Assembly: GCA_938020525.1 (NCBI GenBank) | Contig: CALIHW010000061.1 | Span: 1 to 37,324, forward strand | Source of the DNA: an uncultured Granulosicoccaceae bacterium | GTDB taxonomy: Bacteria; Pseudomonadota; Gammaproteobacteria; Granulosicoccales; Granulosicoccaceae | Direction: 5' to 3' | Length of the DNA stretch: 37,324 nucleotides | Part shown: positions 15,688-24,398 of the stretch, piece after piece | Position numbering within the stretch: the stretch's first letter is position 1 | How the letters are laid out: each line of letters starts with the position of its first letter | Position numbers and translations under genes: made by a program | Notes under the pieces: model-generated | Database searches by the model: none | What the model saw: only the letters and a program-made list of their open reading frames with translations | What the model was told of the DNA's origin: nothing

Positions 15688-17052
15688 ATGAGCTCAAAGA
15701 AAGACGATCCTAGTACTCAGTCCAGGTCTGCCCCGGTTCGGCATTTGCCGGACGGTAGATCCCTTACTCTAGTGCAACCGCCCGATTCTCACGACCATTT
15801 CTTAAACGCAATGAAGCTGCGCCGTGGTTCTGTTGGCAGATCAATGGATGAGGTTGCGGCGGTAGAACTTTTTGAAATTGCAGCAGCTGACGGGCATCTT
15901 GGTGCGAGTGCTGCAATCGCGCTATTGTGCGAAGGCAAGTTGCCTCAGCAAACATGCAAGGACCACTTTGATAAAGCCAGAAGCTGGATTCTAAAGAGTG
16001 CTGATGCAGGAGATCAATGGGGACTGTTGTTCCTTGGCATCATGTACTTTGACGGTCAGGGTGTTGAGCAAAGTTACGAGCAGGCAGCGCATTACTTTCA
16101 AAAAACAGCCGATTTGGGTAATTCCTGTGCCCAGGGCTTTCTTGGATACATGCATTCGGTAGGCGACGGTGTTCTGCAAAACAGACAAGTGGCGGTAAAT
16201 TTTTATCGTGCTGCTGCAGATCAGGGACATGTCGTTGCGCAGTTCGATCTGGGTGTTTGCTATGCACAGGGCATGGGTGTGCCAAAAGATAAAAGAGCTG
16301 CCGTTAGTTGGTTTAAGCTCGCCGGGGAGCGTGGCGACCTGCAAGCACGTGCATTGCTCGCAAAGATGTACGCTACAGGCAACATGGTAGAGGAAGATAA
16401 CGAAACCGCTATGAAGTGGTTTCACCGTGCTGCAGACGGCGGTCACACGGCATCACAATACGACCTGGGTATTTGCTATGTAAATGGCGTTGCTGGTGAG
16501 CAAAATTATGCAGAAGCCATGAAATGGTTTCGCAAAGCAGCGCAGTCAGGCCACGCACAGGCGCAGCTTAACTATGGTATTGGTTGTGCGTTAGGACTGG
16601 GTTTGCCGAAAGACGTTTATCAGGCAGTTTACTGGTTTAGCATGGCAGCTGATCAGGACAACGCAGCGGCGCAATACAATCTTGGCCGTATGTATGAGCA
16701 TGGTCTGGGTATTGATAAAGATGAAAAGGCAGCGATCGATTGGTATCGAAAATCTGCCGATCGCGGCAATGTCAGAGCTCAGGTTAATCTCGGTCTGCGT
16801 TACGGCAACGGACGCGGGTTACAACAAAACTACACCCGTGCAGTACGCTGGTTGCGTCGAGCAGCGAAAGAGGGCGACGCGAGAGCCAATTTCAATATGG
16901 GCGTGCTTACCCAGAATGGTTGGGGTGTGGCGAAAAGTGAGGCTAATGCGATCAAACACTTTGAAGCGGCTGCAGCACACGGCAATGCCAAGGCGGAACG
17001 GTCGCTCAGGGCATTACAACGCGCATCGCAAAGAGATTCTGCAGAGGTTTGA
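15688..17052 (+). CDS. Sel1-repeat (SLR) protein, cytoplasmic
   Basis: The 454-residue product is built from about ten Sel1-like repeats of 36 residues, recognisable by recurring units such as A..WF.KAA..G...AQ..LG..Y..G.GV..D. The array begins near residue 55, with the clearest units from about 115 onward. No signal peptide, lipobox or membrane helix is visible, so unlike many bacterial SLR proteins it appears cytoplasmic; the N-terminal 50 residues are polar and probably disordered. Such solenoids act as protein-interaction scaffolds, and no enzymatic domain is fused. It stands alone, followed by a clear intrinsic terminator. The binding partner cannot be inferred from context. Confidence 0.85.
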   Translation: MSSKKDDPSTQSRSAPVRHLPDGRSLTLVQPPDSHDHFLNAMKLRRGSVGRSMDEVAAVELFEIAAADGHLGASAAIALLCEGKLPQQTCKDHFDKARSWILKSADAGDQWGLLFLGIMYFDGQGVEQSYEQAAHYFQKTADLGNSCAQGFLGYMHSVGDGVLQNRQVAVNFYRAAADQGHVVAQFDLGVCYAQGMGVPKDKRAAVSWFKLAGERGDLQARALLAKMYATGNMVEEDNETAMKWFHRAADGGHTASQYDLGICYVNGVAGEQNYAEAMKWFRKAAQSGHAQAQLNYGIGCALGLGLPKDVYQAVYWFSMAADQDNAAAQYNLGRMYEHGLGIDKDEKAAIDWYRKSADRGNVRAQVNLGLRYGNGRGLQQNYTRAVRWLRRAAKEGDARANFNMGVLTQNGWGVAKSEANAIKHFEAAAAHGNAKAERSLRALQRASQRDSAEV

Positions 17053-17128
17053 TGTTGGTCGGGATCGGCTAACCAGGTGAATAGCCGTCGGCGTTGTGCA
17101 AACTGGCTACAGTGCGATTTCAATACAA

Positions 17129-17154
17129 CGGCCCTCGTTTAAGAGGGCTGTTTC
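17129..17154 (+). terminator. Intrinsic terminator of the Sel1-repeat gene
   Basis: GCCCTC (17131-17136) pairs with GAGGGC (17143-17148) around GTTTAA and is followed by TGTTTCT. A second hairpin (TCCCGGAAT at 17159-17167 with ATTCCGGGA at 17185-17193) lies just beyond. It may serve the convergent TRAP operon but lacks a T-run. Confidence 0.65.
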
Positions 17155-17216
17155 TGTATCCCGGAATTGAAGCGTTTGTAAACTATTCCGGGAATCTAAG
17201 TTCCGATATTTACACC

Positions 17217-19874
17217 CTAGAAATTTAAAGAGATATCGCGATGACCTGCATCGCATGCGGCTACGTATAGTGCCTGCTCTCTCGTAAGCTTTGATTGTTG
17301 TCTGACGCCGATACTGGAGCGAATGGTCTCTTCATAAGCGGCAACTTGAGCACCTATTGATGTTTCAGCCTGCTCTCGCCATTGGAGTTCTGACAAATAT
17401 TCTTCTTCGGCATCATCAAGGGCTTTCAGTGCTTTTTCTTTACTCGGTTTCTTTGCTCTAAGTGCTTTGCGGGCTTTTGAAATGTCTGACTTAATCGCAG
17501 ATGCACCCTCAACATCGCCGAATCTTTTGCTTGCAGCTGCAAGCTCATCAATTGTGGCGTCATCAGTATCAGCGCTTTCAATCATGTCTCTTAAGTTCTG
17601 GAATTCGCCGCCCAGGGCTTTCAGAGACTCAGTCGCTGCCAGAGTCGTTTGTAGTTGAACGATTGGTTGATAGCCTTTGTCGGCTGCTTTTCTGAACTCA
17701 ACTCTCTGTTTACGTTCCGCTAGTTGCAAATCAGTGAAGTCAGCACGTGCCTGATCCCAGTTTCCAGGGGTCGTTGCTTCCACTGCTTCGCGCTCAGCAG
17801 TGAGTTCTTCAATATGTCTGGTCAGGGATTCTCGTTGTGGGGAATCATCATCCAGTCTGTCGAGTAGTGTTTGTTCCTCTTCTATTTTGGCATCGATAGA
17901 AAGGGTGGCGATACGAATATCACGTACCTGCTCATGCAGCGGTCGAAAGTCAGTTGATCCTTCTGTTACAACATCAGCGCTTTGATTCGCTTCGGCAAGT
18001 AGTCCGATACTTTTCTCTGCATGGTCAAAACTTTCCGTAACTGACTTACCGAGTTTCTTCGGCAACATACTAAAATCAAGTGTGCGTGTATCTGCAATTA
18101 GTGTTTTTAAACTGTCGCTGTTTTCTGCGAATTGTTCGGTTACATATTGCTCGACACAGTGACTGAGCTTCGGGTTGCGTGGTGGAGGTGCTGTCTCCGC
18201 CGTCAGTTGCAAACGTTTGGGCAGATAGTTCACCAGTTGCGGGTAATACCCGACTATGCCAAGGGCTGTGATTTGTAGCATGATGAACGCGATAACACCT
18301 TTGTACATCTGTACGGTTTTGACAGCAGCCGGTGCAACACCACGCATATAGAAAAGCGCAAACCCGAATGGTGGAGTCAAAAACGAAGTTTGAATATTCA
18401 AGCCGATCATCACACCCAGCCAAACCGCTGTGATATTCGCGGAAGGATCAGCCAGCAGTATCGGTGCGACAATCGGTACAACCACTACCGCAATCTCAAT
18501 GAAGTCGAGGAAGAAACCGAGTACAAAAATGACTGCCATAACGATAATAAATTTCGTCCAGAAGCCACCTGGTAGTGCGTTTAGATAGTCGCGTACCAGT
18601 TCTTCTCCGCCAAAAGCACGGAATGCTGCGGTAAGAATTGCAGCACCTAACAGAATAATAAAAACCAGTGATGTGGTTTTTGCGGTTTCAATCATTACTT
18701 CGTATAGCGTATTGTCGATCTTTGCTACACGGATACCGCTCCATAGAAGTGCGAGCAGGAAAACCACCACGGCACCTATAGCCAAATTAATGCCCAGCTG
18801 GTCGCGTTCTGTTTGTATCGACTTAATATTATTATCGAAAAAGAACAGTATCAATCCAATCGCTATTAGTGCGGCAGTTGCCAAAACGGCAGGCAGGTAT
18901 CGTGTGGGACCCTTGTCTTTCAATCGATAGCCTGCCATCAACAAGGCGCCGGCTGCACCGATAGCACCTGCCTGATTGACTGTCGCGATACCGGAGATAA
19001 TTGAACCAAGGACTAAAAAGATAAGTGTTAACGGTGGTACTAAAGTAGCCAGTACCTGCCCAATGAAAGCGCCGTCAAAACCACCTTCGCTTCTTACCGC
19101 CGGTGCAGACTTTGGCCGAATCAGTGCGAAGATCAGAATGTAGGCCATATAAAGCAACACCAATACGATGCCGGGAATAAAAGCACCGAGGAACATTTCG
19201 CCAGCACTGGTTGAACTGACGTCAAATTCCGACGGCATTGAAATCTCACCCGTCGATGCTTTGTACAAAACCTTGCGTGCCGTGCTGGCTTGATCAGTGG
19301 CACTGGCAAGCTGATCAGCGAGAATAATAAGTACGATAGATGGCGGAATGATCTGACCGAGCGTGCCGGATGCGGCAATAGTGCCGGTAGCCAGTGATGG
19401 CGAGTAGTTGTTGCGCAACATAACCGGTAGCGAGATAAGTCCCATTGCGACTACCGTCGCTCCAACAATACCGGTGGTGGCAGCGAGCAGTGCACCTACA
19501 AAGACAACAGAGATACCCAAGCCGCCTGGTACCGGGCCGAACAGCTGAGCCATTGTCATCAATAGATCTTCTGCAATCTTTGAGCGTTGCAGCATGATGC
19601 CCATGAAAATGAACAATGGAATTGCAATAAGAGTGTCGCGCTCGACTTCCCAGTAAATACCGCGAAGATTAGTAACACCTGCGGACAACCACTGGCTTGG
19701 GCCGTCCTGTGCAAAGTAGGCGTCCACGTTGCCGCCTGCGAACAGATAACCGCTTAGAGCTGCAATCGCAATGGTTACAATAGCCGCACCGGGCAAAGCG
19801 AAAGCAACGGGATAACCTGACCCCAGTGCAAACGCGAGTATGACCAGCAGCAGTGCAAGAAATAGTAGTTCCAT
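17217..19874 (-). CDS. dctM: TRAP transporter large permease (DctM) with long C-terminal coiled-coil extension
   Basis: This is the large membrane subunit of a TRAP (tripartite ATP-independent periplasmic) transporter, which drives substrate uptake with the sodium gradient. DctM-type segments are evident (PLFIFMGIMLQRS, TTGIVGATVVAMG, TLGQIIPPSIVLI, FLDFIEIAVVVVPIVAPIL, LTPPFGFALFYMRG). The usual length is about 430 residues; this protein has 885. Part of the excess is an extra polar loop (about 190-225) and an additional hydrophobic pair (about 327-380) within the membrane domain. The rest is a soluble tail of about 315 residues from 565 on, rich in Glu, Lys and Ala, predicted coiled coil, with no recognised domain. 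The start lies 9 nt after the small-permease stop, so the two are co-translated. Confidence 0.9.
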   Translation of the reverse strand: MELLFLALLLVILAFALGSGYPVAFALPGAAIVTIAIAALSGYLFAGGNVDAYFAQDGPSQWLSAGVTNLRGIYWEVERDTLIAIPLFIFMGIMLQRSKIAEDLLMTMAQLFGPVPGGLGISVVFVGALLAATTGIVGATVVAMGLISLPVMLRNNYSPSLATGTIAASGTLGQIIPPSIVLIILADQLASATDQASTARKVLYKASTGEISMPSEFDVSSTSAGEMFLGAFIPGIVLVLLYMAYILIFALIRPKSAPAVRSEGGFDGAFIGQVLATLVPPLTLIFLVLGSIISGIATVNQAGAIGAAGALLMAGYRLKDKGPTRYLPAVLATAALIAIGLILFFFDNNIKSIQTERDQLGINLAIGAVVVFLLALLWSGIRVAKIDNTLYEVMIETAKTTSLVFIILLGAAILTAAFRAFGGEELVRDYLNALPGGFWTKFIIVMAVIFVLGFFLDFIEIAVVVVPIVAPILLADPSANITAVWLGVMIGLNIQTSFLTPPFGFALFYMRGVAPAAVKTVQMYKGVIAFIMLQITALGIVGYYPQLVNYLPKRLQLTAETAPPPRNPKLSHCVEQYVTEQFAENSDSLKTLIADTRTLDFSMLPKKLGKSVTESFDHAEKSIGLLAEANQSADVVTEGSTDFRPLHEQVRDIRIATLSIDAKIEEEQTLLDRLDDDSPQRESLTRHIEELTAEREAVEATTPGNWDQARADFTDLQLAERKQRVEFRKAADKGYQPIVQLQTTLAATESLKALGGEFQNLRDMIESADTDDATIDELAAASKRFGDVEGASAIKSDISKARKALRAKKPSKEKALKALDDAEEEYLSELQWREQAETSIGAQVAAYEETIRSSIGVRQQSKLTREQALYVAACDAGHRDISLNF

Positions 19875-19883
19875 GATCTGCTC

Positions 19884-20885
19884 CTAGTGCGCAACTTCAG
19901 TGTTAGTGGTTCTGCTGCCGGGCTGCTGCCTTTTGTCGGCAACGGATTCCAGAAACTGGGCGGTGAACTGCAACAACATAGTGATGGCGAATACACCGAG
20001 AAAACCTGCCATCCAGTATTTAGTGTACATACCAAAGCCTGACTGCGAGACTTCAAAGTTGGCCAATGGTCCATAGATAATGGCGGACTTTCCACCCAGG
20101 CCGATAACGATAATCGTCCAGCAGAGGGTCATACCAAAAAAAACAGCACCGAATGAATTTACAAATCCCTTGCGGGTTCTGCGCATCGCGGAGTAGAAAA
20201 TATCCACTCTTACATGGCCTTCTTCAAGCAGTGTGTATGCGCTTGCAAATAGAAATAAGGCGGCGTACCAGAAGCGCACCAGGTCACCCATGAACGCCTG
20301 TTCGTAGGAAAAGATAAATCGGGTAATAACAATCGCAAGTTCTGCAAGGACGATAAGCAACGCGAGCCAGTGGAAGCCCAATGTGCGGGTAATAGCACCT
20401 GCAACGAATCCCAGTGCCAGTAACGGCAGATGAACCATCGGGCCCCGGAACTGCGGTCGACCGAGATCTTTAGCGAGTTGTTCATCGACAACAAGATGTA
20501 GAAGATCCTCGACGCGTAAGAACGAAATCGCCATGTCGGCAAGGCCAATAAAAAACACTGCCCAGAACATTGACCTTATAAGATAAGTATTGATTGCAGT
20601 GATCGATGCAGCATCTGCCCGCAGGCTGCGATCACGGCCTTTGACAAACAGCCAGGCAAGTATTAATGCCGCTGCGTAAATTGCCAGCTGAGCCCAGAGG
20701 CGCCAATCGGCTATTGCGCTTGAAAAGGCTTTTACACCAGGCCATTGTTGCGAGTGAACCAGCGTGTTGTTAATCAGGTAGGCTACCAGAAAAAACAACA
20801 TGCTCCAGCTGAAAAACCGGCTCAATCTGTCTTTGGAATCAGTGCTGAAGTCAGCTATGGAGTCGGATCGGTGCTCAGTTTCCAT
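19884..20885 (-). CDS. dctQ: TRAP transporter small permease (DctQ), long form
   Basis: The 333-residue product is the small membrane subunit of the TRAP system. The C-terminal half has the DctQ pattern: helices around RFWYAALFLFASAYTLLEEGHVRVDIFYSAMRRTRKGFVNSFGAVFFGMTLCW, including the conserved HVRVD. DctQ proteins are usually 160-230 residues. Here about 130 extra N-terminal residues add several more membrane helices, a form found with extended DctM partners. It lies between the binding-protein gene (326-bp spacer upstream) and dctM (9-nt spacer downstream), all on the minus strand. The start at 20885 (METEHRSD) is the first ATG of the frame. Confidence 0.85.
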   Translation of the reverse strand: METEHRSDSIADFSTDSKDRLSRFFSWSMLFFLVAYLINNTLVHSQQWPGVKAFSSAIADWRLWAQLAIYAAALILAWLFVKGRDRSLRADAASITAINTYLIRSMFWAVFFIGLADMAISFLRVEDLLHLVVDEQLAKDLGRPQFRGPMVHLPLLALGFVAGAITRTLGFHWLALLIVLAELAIVITRFIFSYEQAFMGDLVRFWYAALFLFASAYTLLEEGHVRVDIFYSAMRRTRKGFVNSFGAVFFGMTLCWTIIVIGLGGKSAIIYGPLANFEVSQSGFGMYTKYWMAGFLGVFAITMLLQFTAQFLESVADKRQQPGSRTTNTEVAH

Positions 20886-20985
20886 CGCCGCGTCTCTTAA
20901 CGTTTTGTTGTTTTAGGATAATGCTTTTTTGACGAGTATGGCGCAGATTGCCACCAAAAAAAGCAAAAGTGAGGTTGTTCATATA

Positions 20986-21018
20986 GAAATGGCGGAGCGT
21001 TAATCGCTCCGCCATTTC
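20986..21018 (-). promoter_or_regulatory. Perfect 14-bp stem-loop between TRAP binding-protein and permease genes
   Basis: GAAATGGCGGAGCG (20986-20999) pairs perfectly with CGCTCCGCCATTTC (21005-21018) around a 5-nt loop. On the minus strand it lies downstream of the binding-protein gene and about 100 nt before dctQ. No T-run follows on either strand. A role in mRNA stabilisation or partial termination, allowing more binding protein than permease, is the usual interpretation of such hairpins. Confidence 0.7.
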
Positions 21019-21050
21019 TTAACCAGCAATCAAAAGAACAATCGGTACTT

Positions 21051-21212
21051 GGAGTCTGTGCTGCAGAACCTCTGCTACTGCGAACGCGCCCTGACGGTGG
21101 TTTTTATCGATCATTTTCGTTCCGTATGAATAACTAGGCGCCTCAAATGATCGTAAAAACGTACTCGCCATGGCACATTCTCGCTACGCAGATGTCTACC
21201 GCGAAGACATCC
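21051..21212. mobile_element. Palindromic loop-conserved element A
   Basis: This 162-bp non-coding element is related to those at 24399-24559 and 24562-24722. Its ends are diverged (GGAGTCTGTGCTGCAGA against GGATGTCTTCGCGGTAGA read inward). The arms are complementary, most strongly next to the centre (CGATCATTT with AAATGATCG), and enclose a 28-nt loop at 21117-21144 that begins TCGTT and ends CGCCTC. TA follows the right end, but the left flank is TT. It lies in the spacer between the TRAP binding-protein gene and dctQ. The binding-protein stop codon TAG is made of the flanking TA plus the first base of the element. Confidence 0.82.
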
Positions 21213-22303
21213 TAGATGTCCAGCACGCGATTACGTTGGTTTGAGAAGCCAACTTCAGCAATCTTCAGATAGGCTGCCATCTCACGCAGAGCATCCTGAT
21301 AACTGTCGTTGATTTTTGCAGCCAGTTCACTATGGTCGCGAGTTTCTTCAAACACTTCAGCAGCGGCTTCGCCAAAGCTGTCGTAGATTTCGTCGTTAAA
21401 CTCACGTAGCTCAACACCGTTTTCTTCTACCATCTTTGCAAGGTAGAAACCGTTGTTGGCGATAGCTTCTTCTGGTTGTGCTGCGTTTTCCTCCATACAT
21501 GCTGCTTCAATGACGGCTTGCTCCCACTTGGAAAGCTTGTTCCACCACTCGGCATTCATACCAAATGCAAGACCGCCGCCCGGCTCGTGCATACCAGGCG
21601 AGTAGTAGAACTTGGCCGCTTCATAAAACTTCATGAAGTAATCGTTGTATGGTCCAACCCACTCGGTAGCATCGATAGCTCCGGAAACGAGATTTTCATA
21701 AATCTGGCCGCCTGGCAGTGATACTGGTGATGCACCAAGTTTTGCCATAACGTCTCCGCCGAGGCCAGGAATACGCATCTTAAGACCTTTAAGATCCTCA
21801 GCAGTTTCAATTTCTTTGTTGAACCAGCCACCCATCTGTGTGCCTGTTCCACCACAAGTCAGTGCCTTCAAGCCGAACTCGCCTGACAGTTCATCCCAAA
21901 GTTTTTGGCCGTCTTTAAACTTAATCCATGCATTCCACTCAGGTGTGGTCATACCGAAAGGAACTGAAGTGAAGTATGCGAAACCCGGGTGCTTGCCTTT
22001 CCAGTAGTAGTAAGCAGCGATGTATGCCTGGCTGTTTCCAGCAGCTACTTCATCGAATACGTCGAATGCACCGACGCGCTCACCGGCTGCGAAGTACTTA
22101 GTGGCGATTTTGCCGTCTGACAGTTCAGAGATCCGTTCCACGAGTCGCTGGGCACTAATACCCAGACCCGGGAAGTCACGCGGCCAGGTTGAGACGATGG
22201 TCAGTTCAGTTTTGGATTGGGCAATCGCCGGGGCTGCGGTGATTGTGGCACCTGCCGCTGCGGTGGCGGCTGCACCGGTCTTGATAAAATCACGTCTTTT
22301 CAT
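21212..22303 (-). CDS. dctP: TRAP transporter substrate-binding protein (TakP-like)
   Basis: The 363-residue periplasmic receptor delivers substrate to the DctQM permease. The N-terminus MKRRDFIKTGAAATAAAGA is a twin-arginine-type leader ending near AIAQ, so mature protein begins about residue 30. The body is of the DctP superfamily and closest to the branch of Rhodobacter TakP, which binds 2-oxo acids: segments ITKYFAAGERVGAFDVFDEV-like, GWFNKEI, MRIPGLGGDVM, and ATEWVGPYNDYFMKFYEAAKFYYSPGMHEPG. A carboxylate substrate is therefore likely, but the exact one is not determined. GGGAAA lies just upstream of the ATG. A candidate promoter with a perfect TTGACA is upstream, and a palindromic element begins at its stop codon. 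Confidence 0.9.
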   Translation of the reverse strand: MKRRDFIKTGAAATAAAGATITAAPAIAQSKTELTIVSTWPRDFPGLGISAQRLVERISELSDGKIATKYFAAGERVGAFDVFDEVAAGNSQAYIAAYYYWKGKHPGFAYFTSVPFGMTTPEWNAWIKFKDGQKLWDELSGEFGLKALTCGGTGTQMGGWFNKEIETAEDLKGLKMRIPGLGGDVMAKLGASPVSLPGGQIYENLVSGAIDATEWVGPYNDYFMKFYEAAKFYYSPGMHEPGGGLAFGMNAEWWNKLSKWEQAVIEAACMEENAAQPEEAIANNGFYLAKMVEENGVELREFNDEIYDSFGEAAAEVFEETRDHSELAAKINDSYQDALREMAAYLKIAEVGFSNQRNRVLDI

Positions 22304-22407
22304 AGAGTTTCCCAGTAATTTGGATACTTAAATTTCGTATGATTTGATGTCTTCCGCGAGCGAGAGCCTGCGGAGTATTCGGGGTTATTTGGTAAGAAAC
22401 CGTCCGA

Positions 22408-22438
22408 ATTGTGTCTGAGAGTAACATCTTTTTGTCAA
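22408..22438 (-). promoter_or_regulatory. Candidate sigma-70 promoter of the TRAP operon
   Basis: On the minus strand a perfect -35 TTGACA (22438-22433) is followed after 19 nt by CACAAT (22413-22408), which matches four of six -10 bases. The long spacing and weak -10 suggest activator dependence. The start codon of the binding-protein gene is about 100 nt downstream. Confidence 0.4.
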
Positions 22439-22476
22439 TTTGGCGTACAGCAGGGCCGCCAATCGGCAAAATCTGT

Positions 22477-23430
22477 TTAAGATGTCAGGTCAAGTAATTC
22501 CGGAGGCCGGGAAGAAAGAATTTTTTGCAGTGGTGCCGGATCTTTGGTGTAGGTTGTGACTGCATCAGGCGGGAAGTGAAGATCGTCTAGTCTTGAGAGC
22601 CAGAATCTGAGTGCCGCGCAGCGAACTGCGTCCGGCCAGCTGGAGTGTTCCACCGGTTCAAGTGGCCGAATACTTTGGTATCCGTTCAATAGTGCGCTGG
22701 CGAGTTGCTGATCGATTCCGGTAGTGTTGTCCCTGCACCAGTCGTTAAAGGTAATTGCAAGGTCGTACAACATACAACCGGTGCAAGCGTAGTAAAAATC
22801 AATGATACCGCTGATGTTGTCACCATCGAACAGGACGTTGTCTTTAAATAGGTCTGCATGAATAACGCTCGTTGGCAGCAAGGCCATTTTTGTCGCATAG
22901 TCAGCAGCCATGTGGTGGTCTAGCAAATCCATTTCTTCAGTGTTCAGTTTATTGCGCACTTTTTCTGCAGTTGCGGTGCGCCATTCGGTTCCCCTGGAGT
23001 CTTTACGGTCTTTGTTACCGGTTTGGGAATAATCCTGACAGCTCTTGTGAAAGTGGGCGAGTACCTGACCAAGGGCAAAGCAATCGTTGGTGTTTACGTC
23101 TGTCTTGTCACTACCCTGCAGACACTGAACAATAGTTGCCGGTTTTTTTGCGAGGGGTTTTGTATAGCCGCCACTGATTGACTGCAGCGGGGCGGCACAA
23201 GGAATGTTGTTTTTATTCAGATACGCGAGCAGCTGCATAAACCACTCTACGTCTGTAAAGCTTTCATGCTCCACTATAGTCAGAACGTAACGACCCGTCT
23301 CTGTGTCGATATAGAAGTTGCTGTTGGTGATGCCTGCTTCTATGCCGGTAAACCCGCTGGGTGAGCCGACAGGATAGTTTTTTAAAAATGCCGCGAGCTG
23401 CGGCATATCAATTGAAGTGAAGACAGACAT
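22477..23430 (-). CDS. thrB: Homoserine kinase, aminoglycoside-phosphotransferase type (ThrB)
   Basis: The 317-residue product phosphorylates L-homoserine to O-phosphohomoserine on the way to threonine. It is the ThrB form of Pseudomonas and many proteobacteria, with a choline-kinase/APH fold rather than the GHMP fold of E. coli ThrB. Motifs are the Gly-rich GIEAGITNSNFYI near 30-42, the catalytic loop VIHADLFKDNVLF with H191, D193 and N198, and the metal-binding D211 in IIDFYYACTG. Length is standard. The ATG at 23430 has little ribosome binding site. Its position near polA matches Pseudomonas synteny, here separated by a LOG-family gene and repeat elements. Confidence 0.92.
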   Translation of the reverse strand: MSVFTSIDMPQLAAFLKNYPVGSPSGFTGIEAGITNSNFYIDTETGRYVLTIVEHESFTDVEWFMQLLAYLNKNNIPCAAPLQSISGGYTKPLAKKPATIVQCLQGSDKTDVNTNDCFALGQVLAHFHKSCQDYSQTGNKDRKDSRGTEWRTATAEKVRNKLNTEEMDLLDHHMAADYATKMALLPTSVIHADLFKDNVLFDGDNISGIIDFYYACTGCMLYDLAITFNDWCRDNTTGIDQQLASALLNGYQSIRPLEPVEHSSWPDAVRCAALRFWLSRLDDLHFPPDAVTTYTKDPAPLQKILSSRPPELLDLTS

Positions 23431-23513
23431 TAATAGAGATCGACAACTGAGTGATTCAGGTTTTTAACAGTGCTTTTGAAATGAAAAGGCATAAAGGTGT
23501 CGAATATGGTTTG

Positions 23514-24236
23514 CTAGATATCCATAGAGATATCGTCATTGGCTAACACCTGATCCATATCTACACCCTCGTAGAAGTCAAAGATAGATTCAATAACTTT
23601 TTCCGGATCATCTTCAATTGAAAACAGGTCGAGATCTTTCTCGCTGATTGTGCCCATAGTGAGCATTGAGTCTCTGAGCCAGTCGACCAGCCCGGTCCAG
23701 AATTCGGAGCCGACAAGTATCACTGGTATTTTTCGTGATTTACCGGTTTGGATAAGGGTAAGAATTTCTGCCAGTTCATCCAATGTGCCGAAGCCTCCGG
23801 GCATGACCACGTAGGCTGAAGCATATTTGGCGAACATCACTTTACGGGCAAAAAAGTATTTAAAGGTAATGGCAATGTCCTGATACGGATTGCCGGATTG
23901 CTCAAACGGAAGTTGAATATTCAGTCCGACACTTGCGGACTTGCCCGCGAACGCACCCTTGTTAGAAGCCTCCATGATACCTGGCCCACCGCCACTGACG
24001 ACAGCAAAACCGGCGTCTGACAGTTTTCGCGAAATGTCTTCGATCAGCAGGCTGTATTCATGATCTGGTTTGAATCGGGCTGAGCCAAATACGCTGACTG
24101 ACGGGCTGATTGCAGCGAGTTTTTGAAAGCCTTCTACAAATTCGGCCATGATTTGGAAAATCTTCCAGGATTCACGACTTAGCGCGTGATCAATGTCTGC
24201 GCCCTTTCGAAGCTGTGGTTTCTTTTTTATTGTCAT
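23514..24236 (-). CDS. LOG-family protein (possible nucleoside 5'-monophosphate phosphoribohydrolase)
   Basis: The 240-residue product has the lysine-decarboxylase-like Rossmann fold now called the LOG family. The two signature motifs are SGGGPGIMEA (81-90) and MPGGFGTLDEL (145-155), with the intervening R131 in FFARKVMF. Characterised members cleave cytokinin riboside or other nucleoside 5'-monophosphates at the N-glycosidic bond; they are not lysine decarboxylases. The physiological substrate here is unknown. The frame runs back to 24293, but the ATG at 24236 (MTIKKKPQLRKG) begins the conserved part. It is transcribed toward thrB with an 83-bp spacer; upstream lie an 18-bp tandem repeat and two palindromic elements. 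Confidence 0.87.
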   Translation of the reverse strand: MTIKKKPQLRKGADIDHALSRESWKIFQIMAEFVEGFQKLAAISPSVSVFGSARFKPDHEYSLLIEDISRKLSDAGFAVVSGGGPGIMEASNKGAFAGKSASVGLNIQLPFEQSGNPYQDIAITFKYFFARKVMFAKYASAYVVMPGGFGTLDELAEILTLIQTGKSRKIPVILVGSEFWTGLVDWLRDSMLTMGTISEKDLDLFSIEDDPEKVIESIFDFYEGVDMDQVLANDDISMDI

Positions 24237-24278
24237 GTTAGTTATCTGTCGTGGCCAGACTTGTGGAAGTCCCCGGGC

Positions 24279-24367
24279 CGTTGTGTAGACCACAGCCTTG
24301 GTTTAGGCCAGAGCCATTGTGTGAGCCAGAGCTTTGGCGTAGGCCAGAGCTTTGCGTTGGCTCGAGC
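24279..24367. repeat. Five tandem units of about 18 bp
   Basis: Imperfect direct repeats run at 24279-24296, 24297-24314, 24315-24332, 24333-24350 and 24351-24367 (17 bp). The second to fourth units end in GCCAGAGC, and all five share a T/G-rich first half. The array lies just upstream of the LOG-family gene. No spacers of constant length are present, so it is not a CRISPR array. Short frames through it are low-complexity and not believable as genes. Confidence 0.85.
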
Positions 24368-24398
24368 GGCGGGTTCTGTTCGAAAAAGTTGAGGCTTA

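Noticed and set aside
17159..17193. Terminator for the TRAP operon
   Set aside because: The 9-bp stem is perfect, but the loop is 17 nt and no T-run follows on the minus strand, so it is noted only in the neighbouring entry.
24279..24367. Possible CRISPR array
   Set aside because: The units are contiguous with no unique spacers and no cas genes are present.
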